DNA from: Chitinophaga qingshengii
Lineage (GTDB): Bacteria; Bacteroidota; Bacteroidia; Chitinophagales; Chitinophagaceae
Direction of reading: 5' to 3'
DNA: 64,000 nucleotides
Assembly: GCF_014529935.1 (NCBI RefSeq)
Contig: NZ_JACVFC010000001.1
Coordinates: forward strand, 1,922,001 to 1,986,000
Shown: piece after piece, positions 1 to 9,352 of the stretch
Position numbering within the stretch: the first letter of the stretch is position 1
Layout of the letters: every line of letters begins with the position of its first letter
Translations under genes and position numbers: made by a program
Notes under the pieces: generated by a model
What the model saw: the letters and a program-made list of their open reading frames with translations, nothing else
Database searches by the model: none
Told to the model about the DNA's origin: nothing

Positions 1-221
1 CTGGAAAAGTTACTGATGATACGGATCTCATGCCGTTTTACCCAAAGGTGGAACAGCTGGTCCATGCACAACTCCTCCGCTCTCATGGTATCCGGCACAT
101 AACGGCATGCCAGGCGGAACATACGGGGGTAATACCTGCTGAACAATTCATTGTATGCCTGCATATCGTCATTCTGACAATACTGCCACAAATCCCCATC
201 AGTAGCTTTTTTATGATCCAT
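1..221 (-). CDS. ECF RNA polymerase sigma factor, 5' part only
   Basis: The reverse strand from an ATG at 219-221 encodes 73 residues running off the left edge. They match sigma-70 region 2 of extracytoplasmic-function sigma factors: DGDLWQYCQNDDMQAYNELF, then RYYPRMFRLACRYV, then an EELCMDQLFHLW stretch corresponding to the conserved region 2.2 (EE...QEVF.LW). This region binds core RNA polymerase and the -10 element. Region 4 lies outside the window, so the partner receptor or anti-sigma factor cannot be named. The product is too short and edge-truncated to appear as a complete reading frame. The overlapping plus-strand frame at 30-287 is its shadow. Confidence 0.85.
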   Translation of the reverse strand, partial: MDHKKATDGDLWQYCQNDDMQAYNELFSRYYPRMFRLACRYVPDTMRAEELCMDQLFHLWVKRHEIRIISNFS

Positions 222-290
222 CGGAAATATGAATTACCGATGCAAATTTGCCTGTTTCAATATTACCTGCGTATTAAGTTTTTGTAACCA

Positions 291-1043
291 CTACCAATCC
301 TGACAGGTTTCATCGGCGCAGTTATCCCAATAATCGGCCGTGGAGACCTCTATCTTATCGTAGTTTTTCATCAGTAACGCTACCTTTCTGCGCTTATAAT
401 AGAGGATCATTTTCGAATGGTTGGGCATCCGTGAAAAATTATTTTCTTGTAGTTCTACCAGGAAAGCCGGGGCCGTAAATTTAAAGTTATCCGTTTCCGT
501 TAGTACAAAATAGTCGTAAGGATATTCTTCTTCATACAAAGGTGTACCATCCCGCCAAACATCCACAAACGATTTATCATTGGCACTATGATAGGTACCT
601 GCAACATCTAATATGGCAGAATAGTGGGTATCCTTATCAGCGCCTTCTTCAGCCAACCAATTGGTATCGCTGAAGATCATGATTTTATCAAAAGCGTAGG
701 TACATAACCGTTCTCTGATTTCGTATGTTTCTTTCCCATCTTTAAACCGGGTCAGCTCTATTGTATCAAGTCCGCCTTCGTTGCATTTCCGTGTCACTAC
801 TTCTACCTCACTGTTATCCGTGATGTATTCAGAAGCGTCCTCATACCAGGTCTTACCGCATCCGTATTGTATATCCAGGCATTTCAGGTTTTGCCGGTAC
901 TTTTTTAACACCCGGACCCAATAAGAGCCAAATTCTCCATGGTAGTTGACCAGGTGCCTGAACAGGTTTTCCTGTTCTCCTTCACTCAGATGGGTATTAT
1001 TCGTTTTTCTGATGCGCAGGTAAGCGGTGACAATGTTTGACAT
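291..1043 (-). CDS. Uncharacterised 250-residue protein
   Basis: I do not recognise this protein. The 250-residue product begins MSNIVTAYLRIRKTNNTHLS and has no signal peptide or membrane segment, so it should be cytosolic. It is rich in aromatic and charged residues, and its C-terminal end has a Cys pair (DNCADETCQDW) that could be a disulfide or a metal site. Neighbours are two ECF sigma factor genes, the truncated one downstream on the same strand and another starting divergently 150 bases away. It is probably a separate transcription unit. The frame is open and codon use resembles its neighbours, which supports a real gene, but no function is inferred. Confidence 0.65.
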   Translation of the reverse strand: MSNIVTAYLRIRKTNNTHLSEGEQENLFRHLVNYHGEFGSYWVRVLKKYRQNLKCLDIQYGCGKTWYEDASEYITDNSEVEVVTRKCNEGGLDTIELTRFKDGKETYEIRERLCTYAFDKIMIFSDTNWLAEEGADKDTHYSAILDVAGTYHSANDKSFVDVWRDGTPLYEEEYPYDYFVLTETDNFKFTAPAFLVELQENNFSRMPNHSKMILYYKRRKVALLMKNYDKIEVSTADYWDNCADETCQDW

Positions 1044-1194
1044 AGGATAGGAATAAAAGGGTCAATATAAATAATTTCATCCAGTCCCGGTTTCATATAC
1101 ATTAAATTACTAATGCTACGATTGTATTATCTTTTCAAGATCCCTTATAATTCCTCAGATTATTTTTATAACGTTGTGTACCATTCCCGATCAC

Positions 1195-1776
1195 ATGAAA
1201 CGGTACGAGCAACAACCGGATGCAGCCTTAATGGCGTCCCTGCGCGAGGGCGATGGCCATGCATTCACGGAACTCTACCAACGTTACTGGAAACAACTGC
1301 TGGGCATTGCCTATGCCCATTGCAGGGAAAAGGTAACCGCCGAAGAGATGGTCCAGGAAGTGTTTATGAGCCTCTGGAACAGGCGGCACGAACTGTATAT
1401 CGATAACGTGAACGCCTACCTGGCTACGGCCGTCAGACTCGCCGTCTTTAAACAATATGCCCGTCAGAAAAGAAGGCACCAGCTGGCGGAGCAAACCGCC
1501 GACCCGCTTATCGATAGCTGGGATGAAGAAAAAATATATACCCGCTTCCTGCAGCAACAAATTAACGGTATCGTAGAAACATTACCGGATAAATGCCGCC
1601 TGGTATTTAAATTAAGCAGAGAGGAAGGTCTCAGTATACCCGAAGTAGCCCGAAGAATGGGCATCGCGGAGAAAACCGCCGAAGCACATCTGACCAAAGC
1701 CCTGAAAGTGCTGAAGGTAAAACTGAACCGGCCTCATATCGGGCTACTCCTGCTCCTGAAATTATTGCTCCCCTGA
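1195..1776 (+). CDS. ECF-type RNA polymerase sigma factor
   Basis: A sigma-70 family ECF factor of 193 residues, counted from the ATG at 1195 (MKRYEQQPDAALMASLREGD). An upstream in-frame start at 1174 adds only seven unconserved residues. Region 2 is visible at about residues 14-85 (HAFTELYQRYWKQLLGIAYA, EEMVQEVFMSLWNRR). Region 4 with its helix-turn-helix follows at about 125-180 (LPDKCRLVFKLSREEGLSIPEVARRMGIAEKTAEAHLTKAL). The hydrophobic Leu-rich C-terminus (GLLLLLKLLLP) is common in Bacteroidota ECF factors paired with FecR. The FecR gene, a SusC receptor with an STN domain and SusD follow, so it probably drives this uptake operon when the receptor senses its glycan. Control is expected to be by sequestration through the FecR protein. 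Confidence 0.93.
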   Translation: MKRYEQQPDAALMASLREGDGHAFTELYQRYWKQLLGIAYAHCREKVTAEEMVQEVFMSLWNRRHELYIDNVNAYLATAVRLAVFKQYARQKRRHQLAEQTADPLIDSWDEEKIYTRFLQQQINGIVETLPDKCRLVFKLSREEGLSIPEVARRMGIAEKTAEAHLTKALKVLKVKLNRPHIGLLLLLKLLLP

Positions 1777-1789
1777 TTTTTTTTGAAAC

Positions 1790-1935
1790 CCACTAAGGGT
1801 AGATGCCTGCCTTATGGTACATATTCCTGTGACCATCATTTTCCCGTTATGAAGATAATTAAACCGCATCCGCAAATTACTGCTATAAAAAATTATTGTA
1901 TCCACTAAGGGTAAATACAAATTGTATGGTACATA
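1790..1935. repeat. Duplicated bipartite motif between sigma factor and fecR
   Basis: Two copies of the pair CCACTAAGGGTA and TATGGTACATA lie in the sigma-fecR gap, at 1790-1801 with 1813-1823 and at 1902-1913 with 1925-1935. The spacing between the two halves is exactly 11 bases in each copy, and the copies are offset by 112 bases. Both halves are identical in the two copies while the spacer differs. Exact half-sites with constant spacing suggest a two-part binding site or promoter, possibly for the ECF factor itself. The second copy overlaps the earliest possible fecR start. A leftover duplication is the alternative. Confidence 0.6.
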
Positions 1936-1960
1936 CCTGAAGAACAATAAAACAAACGCC

Positions 1961-3103
1961 TTGAACGACCATATACATCGCCTGATCGAAAAATACCTGG
2001 ATGGCTCTATTACGCCCTCAGAAGAAGAAGCCCTCATGGCCTGGTACCAGGATCATCCTCCTTCAACAGTGGAATGGATCTCGGACAATACCGATGAGGA
2101 AGAGCAGGTACGCCTCCGTATGCTCACGCAACTAAACCGGCAAATTAACGCACCGCAGCCCCGCAAAAGGGCCTGGTATTATATTCCGGCAGCAGCGGCG
2201 TTATTGCTCATGTTCTGCCTGGCTGGCTATTTCTATTTTTCACGCATGCACGAAAATACGCCACCTGTTGTCGCGCAGCAGATCGTACCAGGTAGTAACA
2301 AAGCCATCCTCACGCTGGCCAATGGCGATCAGGTGATACTGGAAGAAGCGCAAAACGGCATCATCTCCCAACAGGGCAATACGGCTGTCAACAAAACAGA
2401 CAGCGGACATCTCGCCTACAATACCCTCAGCGGCAGCAACACTTCGCCCATCGCTTATAACACCCTGCAAACACCTTATGGCGGCCAATATCAGATCACC
2501 TTACAAGACGGCACCAAAGTATGGCTCAATGCCGGTTCATCCCTTCGTTACCCCACTTCCTTCTCCGGTAATGAAAGAACAGTCATACTCAACGGGGAAG
2601 CCTATTTTGAAGTAGCAAAAGACAAAGCCCGTCCCTTCCTGGTTTCCGTCAACGCCGGTGCAGAAACACCCATGACAGTCCAGGTACTCGGCACCCACTT
2701 CAACATACACGCCTATGCCGATGAACAACGTAACATCGTCACCCTGCTGGAAGGCGCCGTCAAAGTGGGTTACGGCGAAAACAACCGTGTACTCGCCCCC
2801 GGTAAGGAGGCCATCCTGAACAAAACATCCGGCAAACTACAGCTGCAGGAAGGAGATACAGAAGCCGCCGTAGCCTGGAAAAATGGCTACTTCCTGTTTA
2901 ATAATGAAAACGTAGCCGATATCATGAAACAGATCAGCCGCTGGTACGACGTGGAAATAAGCTACCAGGGCGATGTTTCCCGGAAAGCTATCGGTGGTAG
3001 TTTATCCCGCTCCAAAAATGTTACGGAAGTATTAAATATGCTGGAATTAACCGGAACTGTTCACTTTAAAATTGAAGGAAGGAGGATCACCGTTATGCCA
3101 TAA
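1961..3103 (+). CDS. FecR-family anti-sigma factor
   Basis: A single-pass inner-membrane regulator of 380 residues if translation begins at the TTG at 1961 (NDHIHRLIEKYLDGSITPSE, the usual family N-terminus). An earlier TTG at 1922 would add 13 residues but falls inside a duplicated DNA motif. The N-terminal cytoplasmic part should bind the ECF sigma factor. One transmembrane helix follows at about 71-93 (YYIPAAAALLLMFCLAGYFYF). The periplasmic FecR domain lies at about 170-270 (TPYGGQYQITLQDGTKVWLN), and the C-terminal end (SRWYDVEISYQGD) looks like DUF4974, which contacts the STN domain of the receptor. It lies 185 bases downstream of the sigma gene and upstream of the SusC-type receptor, completing a surface-to-cytoplasm signalling chain. 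Confidence 0.93.
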   Translation: MNDHIHRLIEKYLDGSITPSEEEALMAWYQDHPPSTVEWISDNTDEEEQVRLRMLTQLNRQINAPQPRKRAWYYIPAAAALLLMFCLAGYFYFSRMHENTPPVVAQQIVPGSNKAILTLANGDQVILEEAQNGIISQQGNTAVNKTDSGHLAYNTLSGSNTSPIAYNTLQTPYGGQYQITLQDGTKVWLNAGSSLRYPTSFSGNERTVILNGEAYFEVAKDKARPFLVSVNAGAETPMTVQVLGTHFNIHAYADEQRNIVTLLEGAVKVGYGENNRVLAPGKEAILNKTSGKLQLQEGDTEAAVAWKNGYFLFNNENVADIMKQISRWYDVEISYQGDVSRKAIGGSLSRSKNVTEVLNMLELTGTVHFKIEGRRITVMP

Positions 3104-3235
3104 AAACAACGACAGGAACGTATAAAAAACCGGGAGTGTTCCCGCACCCCCGGCCAGTTTGAGCGACTCCTGCAAAAACCAGGTTTCAACACTAGTATAG
3201 TCACAGTTATTCTTAAACCCAAACATCCAAATGTA

Positions 3236-6200
3236 ATGAAATTTTACATACCGGTCGTGTGCCCGGAAGAAGCCGGCCGCACGTACAAAAAAATCCTGTT
3301 GATAATGAAACTGACCTTAGTTTTAATGATCGCAGCGTTAATGGAAGTCAGCGCCACCAGCTACGCCCAGAAGGTAACGTTATCAGCCAGAGAAATTTCT
3401 CTCCAGGAGGTATTCCGCCAGATCCGCAGACAAACTGCCTATAATGTGCTGTGGAATGTGGACATTTTAAAAGATGCCAAACCGGTAGCCATACAGGCCT
3501 CCAATGCCTCTGTGGAAGAGGTGTTACAGCAATGTTTCGCGCATCAGCCCTATACTTATACCATCCGCCAGAACACCATTGTGGTGACAAGGAAACCCAC
3601 TCCTGCTATGGCTGCTATCACCATCAAAGGAAGGGTAACAGATATCAGCAATCACCCGCTACCGGGAGTGGCTATACGCTTAAAGGGTTCCCAAACCGGC
3701 ACCGCCACGCAAAGCGACGGCGCTTATTCCCTTACCGTACCCGATGCCGGTGGCATACTGGAATTCCGATACCTGGGATACATCACCAAAGAAGTACCCA
3801 TCAACGGTCAAACGATCATCAACGTACAACTGGAACAAACATCTTCCCAGCTCAATGAAGTGGTGGTAGCCTATGGTAAACAAAGCACCCGCAATGTGAT
3901 AGGCTCCGTCGCTACCCTGTCCTCCGCCGATATCAAAGATCAACCCACAGGCACCTTCGCAGAAAGATTGCAAGGCAAGCTGCCAGGTGCACAGGTAGCA
4001 CAAACTACCGGCCGCCCCGGACAAGGTATGGACCTGCGTATCCGCGGCGCCGCTTCTTTCACGTCCAATGTACGGCCCCTGGTAGTGGTAGACGGACAAC
4101 CCATGCTGGGCGACCCTGACAATATCAACAACATCAATCCGGATGAGATAGAAACCTTTACCATTCTGAAAGATGCGGCTGCTACTGCCCTGTACGGCTC
4201 AAGAGCGGCCAACGGCGTAGTGATGATCACTACCAAACGCGGTAAAGCGGGCCTTACGCAAATCAATTTTAATTCCTACTACGGCTCCGCCTCTCTGATG
4301 AGGGAGCTGATACCGCCTGTCATGAATGCCCGGCAACTGGCCACTTACATGAAAGGATTTTATGAAGACAAAATTAAATACGAGGGGTATACCGGTGGTA
4401 TTCCTGCCGTATATCAAAACCCGGATGATTACGGCGAAGGAACCGACTGGTTTGGTGTACTCACGAGAAACGCGCCCGTGCAGAACTACAGCCTGTCTGT
4501 CAGTGCAGGTAACGAAAAAGCAGCGGTCAGTGTTGTTGGCGGATATTTTAACCAGCAGGGCATCCTGCTTAACACCGGTTACAAACGTTACTCCCTGCGC
4601 GTAAACGCTGACTTCAATCCGGGCAAACGGGTAAAAATAGGCGTTGGCGTAGCGCCTTCCTTCCAGCTGGAACATAACAACCGTCAGGGCGCCGGTTTTA
4701 ACGTAGATGGTCAGCGAGCCATCTTCGCCTCCGCTTCTATGATGCCCACCATGGGCTCTCCCTACAACCCCGACGGAACGCTCGCGCTGGGCATTTCAGG
4801 ATTCACCAATCAGTTTGTATGGGCCAATCCATTAAGACAGTTGCTCGAAGTAAAAGATGACGCTAACCGCCTCCGCCTGCTGGCCAATATCTTCACGGAA
4901 GTAAAACTCACAGATCAGCTTACCTTCCGCACCTCCGGCAGTACCGATCTTAGCAATATGACCCGCAACCGGTTCATCCCTTCTACTTCCATCGGCGGTT
5001 TCAACGCCATGCCTATAGAGAATCCGCCGCCAGGGAATAACACCGCCCTGGGTGAATCCACTATCAACAACGACTATACGTGGCTGAATGAAAATACCCT
5101 GAACTATCAGCAGCAACTGGGCAAAGATCATTCTTTGGCATTGCTGGGCGGTTTCACGCTGCAACGTTCCACCAGCTTCTTCAGCGATATGGTAGGCCGC
5201 GATTTCCCGGACAACAGCGTTAGTTCTTTAAGCGCTGCTACCCGTTTTACGACGAATAAAACGGAGTTCAAAGCCTGGACGCTCATGTCTTTCCTGGGCC
5301 GTTTAAACTATAGCTTTAAAGACCGCTACCTGTTACAGGCTTCCATCAGAAGAGACGGCTCTTCCCGTTTCGGCGACCAGAACAAATGGGGAACCTTCCC
5401 TTCCGTAGGCGTCGTTTGGATAGCCAGTGACGAACCCTTTCTCAAGCACCTGACAAACCTGAGTATGCTGAAAGTCAAGGCCTCCTATGGTTTAACCGGC
5501 ATGGCAGAAATAGACAACTACACCACCCAGGCAGGCATCGATAATTCCAATTACGTTTTCTCCACCGGTATGGCTCCCGGAAAAGTGCAAAACAGTCTCG
5601 GTAACCAGCGGCTGGCCTGGGAACGCAACCGGCAATTGGATATCGGATTCGATATTGGCCTGTTCGGTAACCGCATCAATTTCTCCTACGATTATTATGA
5701 TAAGATGACAACCGGACTGCTGTTTACCGTACCGGTACCACAATCATCCGGCTTCTCCACCGTAAAGGACAACCTTGGCGATATTGCCCAATGGGGACAC
5801 GAGTTTACGCTCAGCACCAAAAACATGGTCGGCAAATTCAAATGGAACACGGATTTCAACATCTCTTTTAACCGCAACCTGGTTAAACGTATCGGCTTAA
5901 ACAATATTTCCTTTGCAGATAAACCAACGACTACCCTTTCTGAATTTACCGATTACCGTACCCTCGTTGGCAAACCGGTAGGACAGTTCTATGGTTATAT
6001 CTTCGATGGCATTTTCAAAAATCAGGCTGAAGCAGATGCCGGTCCTAAATACTATGGCACCGGTACCACCACCCTCTCACAAGCCGGTACCGTACGTTTC
6101 AAAGATTTAAACGGCGATGGGAAAATTACCTTCCCCGATGACCAGACCGTGATCGGTGATCCCAATCCGACTTTTATCTTCGGTTTCACCAATAGCTTCC

Positions 6201-6667
6201 AGTACCAAAACTTTGATATGAGCATCGCCATGTCCGGCACTTATGGCAACAAGCTGAAAAATGGTATGCAGGAAAGTACCTACAACCTGGACGGCGTGTT
6301 TAACGGTCCGCCTGAACTGCTGGACCGCTGGCGTTCTCCGGAGAATCCGGGCAACGGCCGCGTGGCACGTACGCTGGCGAATACTACCGCAGCCTACCGC
6401 ACCGATAACACCCTGTTTATACACGACGCTTCTCACCTCACCATCAACAATATAACGCTGGGGTATACACTGAGAAAGTTCAGGACTCCTTATATCAGAA
6501 ACCTGAGAGTATATGCCTCCGCGCAAAACGTATACATCTTCACCAGCTACCCCGGTAATCCGGAAGTGAGCGCCGGTGGACTGGCATTTGTAACACAGCA
6601 GGGACAAGATCTGGGCGCATATCCGCTGCAAAGAACCTTCACATTTGGTTTGAACCTTGGCCTTTAA
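3236..6667 (+). CDS. SusC/RagA-type TonB-linked outer membrane receptor with STN domain
   Basis: A 1143-residue outer-membrane transporter importing glycan or peptide fragments with TonB energy, acting as the barrel under the SusD lid. The N-terminal part has a signal sequence (about 20-45, KLTLVLMIAALMEVSATSYA). An STN domain follows at about 46-105 (TLSAREISLQEVFRQIRRQT), then a carboxypeptidase-like regulatory domain at about 128-205 (ITIKGRVTDISNHPLPGVAI), the plug at about 215-330 (LRIRGAASF, KDAAATALYGSRAANGVVMI) and a long beta-barrel ending in an aromatic-rich strand. The STN domain marks it as a transducer that signals to the FecR protein encoded just upstream. The SusD gene starts 13 bases after its stop. 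The substrate cannot be told from the sequence; the downstream glycoside hydrolase suggests a polysaccharide. Confidence 0.96.
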   Translation: MKFYIPVVCPEEAGRTYKKILLIMKLTLVLMIAALMEVSATSYAQKVTLSAREISLQEVFRQIRRQTAYNVLWNVDILKDAKPVAIQASNASVEEVLQQCFAHQPYTYTIRQNTIVVTRKPTPAMAAITIKGRVTDISNHPLPGVAIRLKGSQTGTATQSDGAYSLTVPDAGGILEFRYLGYITKEVPINGQTIINVQLEQTSSQLNEVVVAYGKQSTRNVIGSVATLSSADIKDQPTGTFAERLQGKLPGAQVAQTTGRPGQGMDLRIRGAASFTSNVRPLVVVDGQPMLGDPDNINNINPDEIETFTILKDAAATALYGSRAANGVVMITTKRGKAGLTQINFNSYYGSASLMRELIPPVMNARQLATYMKGFYEDKIKYEGYTGGIPAVYQNPDDYGEGTDWFGVLTRNAPVQNYSLSVSAGNEKAAVSVVGGYFNQQGILLNTGYKRYSLRVNADFNPGKRVKIGVGVAPSFQLEHNNRQGAGFNVDGQRAIFASASMMPTMGSPYNPDGTLALGISGFTNQFVWANPLRQLLEVKDDANRLRLLANIFTEVKLTDQLTFRTSGSTDLSNMTRNRFIPSTSIGGFNAMPIENPPPGNNTALGESTINNDYTWLNENTLNYQQQLGKDHSLALLGGFTLQRSTSFFSDMVGRDFPDNSVSSLSAATRFTTNKTEFKAWTLMSFLGRLNYSFKDRYLLQASIRRDGSSRFGDQNKWGTFPSVGVVWIASDEPFLKHLTNLSMLKVKASYGLTGMAEIDNYTTQAGIDNSNYVFSTGMAPGKVQNSLGNQRLAWERNRQLDIGFDIGLFGNRINFSYDYYDKMTTGLLFTVPVPQSSGFSTVKDNLGDIAQWGHEFTLSTKNMVGKFKWNTDFNISFNRNLVKRIGLNNISFADKPTTTLSEFTDYRTLVGKPVGQFYGYIFDGIFKNQAEADAGPKYYGTGTTTLSQAGTVRFKDLNGDGKITFPDDQTVIGDPNPTFIFGFTNSFQYQNFDMSIAMSGTYGNKLKNGMQESTYNLDGVFNGPPELLDRWRSPENPGNGRVARTLANTTAAYRTDNTLFIHDASHLTINNITLGYTLRKFRTPYIRNLRVYASAQNVYIFTSYPGNPEVSAGGLAFVTQQGQDLGAYPLQRTFTFGLNLGL

Positions 6668-6680
6668 AAATCCGCACCAC

Positions 6681-8231
6681 ATGAAAAAGATTTCCTGTTT
6701 TATATTCGTGATATTAAGCCTGACGTCCTGCAAAAAATTCCTGAACGAAACTGATCCCAATAACATTACATTGGGCGCCTACTTCAAAACGCAGAATGAT
6801 TTTGACCTGGCTGTCAACGGCGCTTATGCGCAGCTTCGTGGTCTTTATAACAGCAAAAGCGCCTGGACCATGGGAGAAATGCGTTCAGACAATACCCACT
6901 ATGATTATAAATCATCCGATCAGGCCGTGGCTACTATCAACCGCTACAACGTAGCCGATTTCCTGGATGATAAATACAACAACCAGACACCCGCTAAATG
7001 GAATGCCGCTTTCGGCGCCATATCAGCGGTGAATGTGATCATTGATCATATCGATGATATTAAACTGCCGGATGCCAATCGTAATCTTATCCTTGGTCAG
7101 GTAAAATTTATCCGCGCCCTCTCCTATTTCGACCTGGTACGTTTTTATGGCGGCGTGCCCATTTATAAACACGCTCCGCTGAACCGCGAGGAAACCTACA
7201 TTCCCCGTGCCTCTGTACAGGAAGTGTACGACCTGATCATTGCCGATGCCACCGATGCTGCCGCCAAACTGGATGCACCGGCATTTCCGCAAACCGGTCG
7301 CGCCACCAAAGGCGCAGCCTTAACCCTGCTGGGCGATGTATACCTTCACCTGAAAAAATATGACCTTGCAGAGCAAGCCTTGAAACAGGTCACCGCTATG
7401 GGTTACAGCCTCTTCCCCAACTACGGCGACGCTTTTGCGCTGGGCAATAAAAACGGGCGTGAATCGGTTTTCGAAATTCAGTTCAACACCGGACTGGCGG
7501 TTCCCCAGGCCAATACCGCGGCATCTGTATACAATTTCCTGCCACGGATGGCTAATACAACAGTAGTGACCGGTGTTAATTTCAACAGCATCACCGACGT
7601 AGGCGGTTTTAATACGCCCACACAGGACCTGATCAGCGCTTACGAAACCGGCGATCTGCGTCTTGATGCTTCCGTTGGTATCGCCGAAGGTACTTTTAAC
7701 GCCACCGACGACTTTACGGCTACCGCGGTAAAATCGTCCGTGAACTACACCGCGCCGGCTGGTAAGGTAGGACGGCCATTTCCCCGTAAGTTTCTCCATA
7801 CTCACGCCATCGGTAACCAAACCAACGACGACTGGCCGGTGTACCGTTACGCCGAAGTATTGCTGCTGCTGGCCGAAAGCCTGAACCAGCAAGGTAAATC
7901 AGGCGATGCGCTGACTTACCTGAACAATGTCCGGGAGCGTGCCTTTGGTAATGCCAGCCACAATATCACGACAGCAGACCAGGCAACCTTGCAGACACTT
8001 ATCCTGAAAGAAAGAAGAGTAGAACTGGCTTTCGAAAACAAGCGCTGGCTCGACCTGGTACGGACCGGCAACGCCATCAAAGTAATGACCGACTTCGGTA
8101 TCAAACAAAAGGCATTGTATCCATACCTGCAATCCGGTAGTTACAATGTAACTCAAAACAGGCTGCTGTTCCCGATACCCAACGCCGAAATGTTATTAAA
8201 TGACAAGCTGACACAAAATCCTGAATACTAA
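6681..8231 (+). CDS. SusD/RagB-family surface lipoprotein
   Basis: A 516-residue nutrient-binding lipoprotein that caps the SusC barrel. I chose the ATG at 6681 (MKKISCFIFVILSLTSCKKF), which gives a clean lipoprotein signal with the lipobox LTSC; a frame upstream to 6657 would overlap the susC end. Family hallmarks are the N-terminal FLNETDPNNIT motif, the TPR-like helices with NYGDAFA and ESVFEIQFN, and the C-terminal region WPVYRYAEVLLLLAESLNQQ followed by LTYLNNVRERAFG and LKERRVELAFENKRWLDLVR. It is translated with the receptor, being 13 bases downstream, and the two form the outer-membrane import complex. Ligand not predictable from sequence. Confidence 0.96.
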   Translation: MKKISCFIFVILSLTSCKKFLNETDPNNITLGAYFKTQNDFDLAVNGAYAQLRGLYNSKSAWTMGEMRSDNTHYDYKSSDQAVATINRYNVADFLDDKYNNQTPAKWNAAFGAISAVNVIIDHIDDIKLPDANRNLILGQVKFIRALSYFDLVRFYGGVPIYKHAPLNREETYIPRASVQEVYDLIIADATDAAAKLDAPAFPQTGRATKGAALTLLGDVYLHLKKYDLAEQALKQVTAMGYSLFPNYGDAFALGNKNGRESVFEIQFNTGLAVPQANTAASVYNFLPRMANTTVVTGVNFNSITDVGGFNTPTQDLISAYETGDLRLDASVGIAEGTFNATDDFTATAVKSSVNYTAPAGKVGRPFPRKFLHTHAIGNQTNDDWPVYRYAEVLLLLAESLNQQGKSGDALTYLNNVRERAFGNASHNITTADQATLQTLILKERRVELAFENKRWLDLVRTGNAIKVMTDFGIKQKALYPYLQSGSYNVTQNRLLFPIPNAEMLLNDKLTQNPEY

Positions 8232-8247
8232 CTAAAAAGTATACACG

Positions 8248-9348
8248 ATGAAAAATATCAATATCATGGCAGGTACTTCCTGCTTAAGGGTTCTCCGTGT
8301 TCATTGGATATTTTTTACCGCCATCGTATTGGCCATTTCCTGCAAACGGCAGGAAGCGGCCATACAAGCGGAAAAAGAAATGGTGTCTACCGGGAAACCA
8401 CAAACAGAACTGGCTACCTGTTGCTGGGTATCCATTACCAACCAGGCCACCCGGAAAGTGGAAGTATACGATCCCGCAGATGCCAGCTGGACCACGCCCA
8501 AGTGGAGCTGGATGCCTGCCACCGCGCTGTCGTATAACGCTACCAGTGAGCTCCCCCTCTGGGATACGCCCACCGATGTTAAAGTCCGGAACAACACCGT
8601 ATTTGCCAATACCGCGCAGGTGATCACCGCCACCTCCTATCGGCTGGCTACCATCGCCCGCTATACGGGAACGGGTACACGCGGACAGAAACTCTGGGTA
8701 ATGGGTTTTAACGACACCACCCGGCTGCATGCCATGGAAATATTGCCGGACGGCAACAGCGTTGTCGCCAGCGCGGGCGCAGCATGGCCACAGGGCTGGA
8801 TTCGTATCTATTCATCTTCCCAGCCTTCTCCCAATCATGGGGTGAATACACAGTACTATTTTATTTCCGCACATGCCGTCCTGTGGGACCAGACACACCA
8901 GGTGCTATGGGCCCTGGGCAATGAACTGCGGAAATACGGTTACAATACACCCCGGAGCGGCGGCACCATTACCAATCCCAAACTGGATCTGCTGACATCT
9001 TATACCGTGCTGCCCAGCGCCTGGGGGCATGATCTTGCCGCCGATGTGAATAATCCGGACCAGCTGTATCTTACTACTAACGGCGGCGTATATATTTTCC
9101 ACATCTCTACCGGTACTTTCAGCGACGTACCCGGGGCGGCACAGGATACCTTTGTGAAAGCCATCAGCAGTCAACCCGGACAAAATACGCTGGTGGAAAC
9201 AAAGCCCGGTGCAGGTTGTACGCTCAATAACTGGTGCACTTCCGTGGTTAACTTCTACAATGCTACCAACGGCGCTGCCGCCGGCTCTCGTACCGTTAGC
9301 GGAGCAGCCATTTACAAGGGAAAAACTTTCGATCCAAACTACTATTGA
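8248..9348 (+). CDS. Predicted lipoprotein, paralogue of the next gene (DUF6528-like)
   Basis: A 366-residue putative surface lipoprotein with lipobox AISC at about residues 29-32 after a hydrophobic signal. The mature part carries repeated beta-strand motifs typical of a beta-propeller: ITNQATRKVEVYDPAD, HAMEILPDGNSVVASAG, AHAVLWDQTHQVLWALGNEL and LTTNGGVYIFHISTGTF. It resembles what I recall of DUF6528 proteins of SusCD loci, but that label is from memory. The next gene is a clear paralogue: both share WGH(D/E), TTNGG.Y, a FVK...QP segment and an end of the type K.(F/L)D.NY. Sitting directly behind SusD, it probably binds or processes the same substrate at the cell surface. No catalytic motif was recognised. 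Confidence 0.75.
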   Translation: MKNINIMAGTSCLRVLRVHWIFFTAIVLAISCKRQEAAIQAEKEMVSTGKPQTELATCCWVSITNQATRKVEVYDPADASWTTPKWSWMPATALSYNATSELPLWDTPTDVKVRNNTVFANTAQVITATSYRLATIARYTGTGTRGQKLWVMGFNDTTRLHAMEILPDGNSVVASAGAAWPQGWIRIYSSSQPSPNHGVNTQYYFISAHAVLWDQTHQVLWALGNELRKYGYNTPRSGGTITNPKLDLLTSYTVLPSAWGHDLAADVNNPDQLYLTTNGGVYIFHISTGTFSDVPGAAQDTFVKAISSQPGQNTLVETKPGAGCTLNNWCTSVVNFYNATNGAAAGSRTVSGAAIYKGKTFDPNYY

Positions 9349-9352
9349 TCTT

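Noticed and set aside
30..287. 85-codon plus-strand open frame at the left edge
   Set aside because: The minus strand here encodes a clear sigma-70 region 2, so the plus frame is a shadow.
1813..1852. Possible leader peptide starting at the ATG in the first TATGGTACATA copy
   Set aside because: The 12-codon frame is not matched in the second copy, which stops after four codons, so the repeat is better explained as DNA-level signal.
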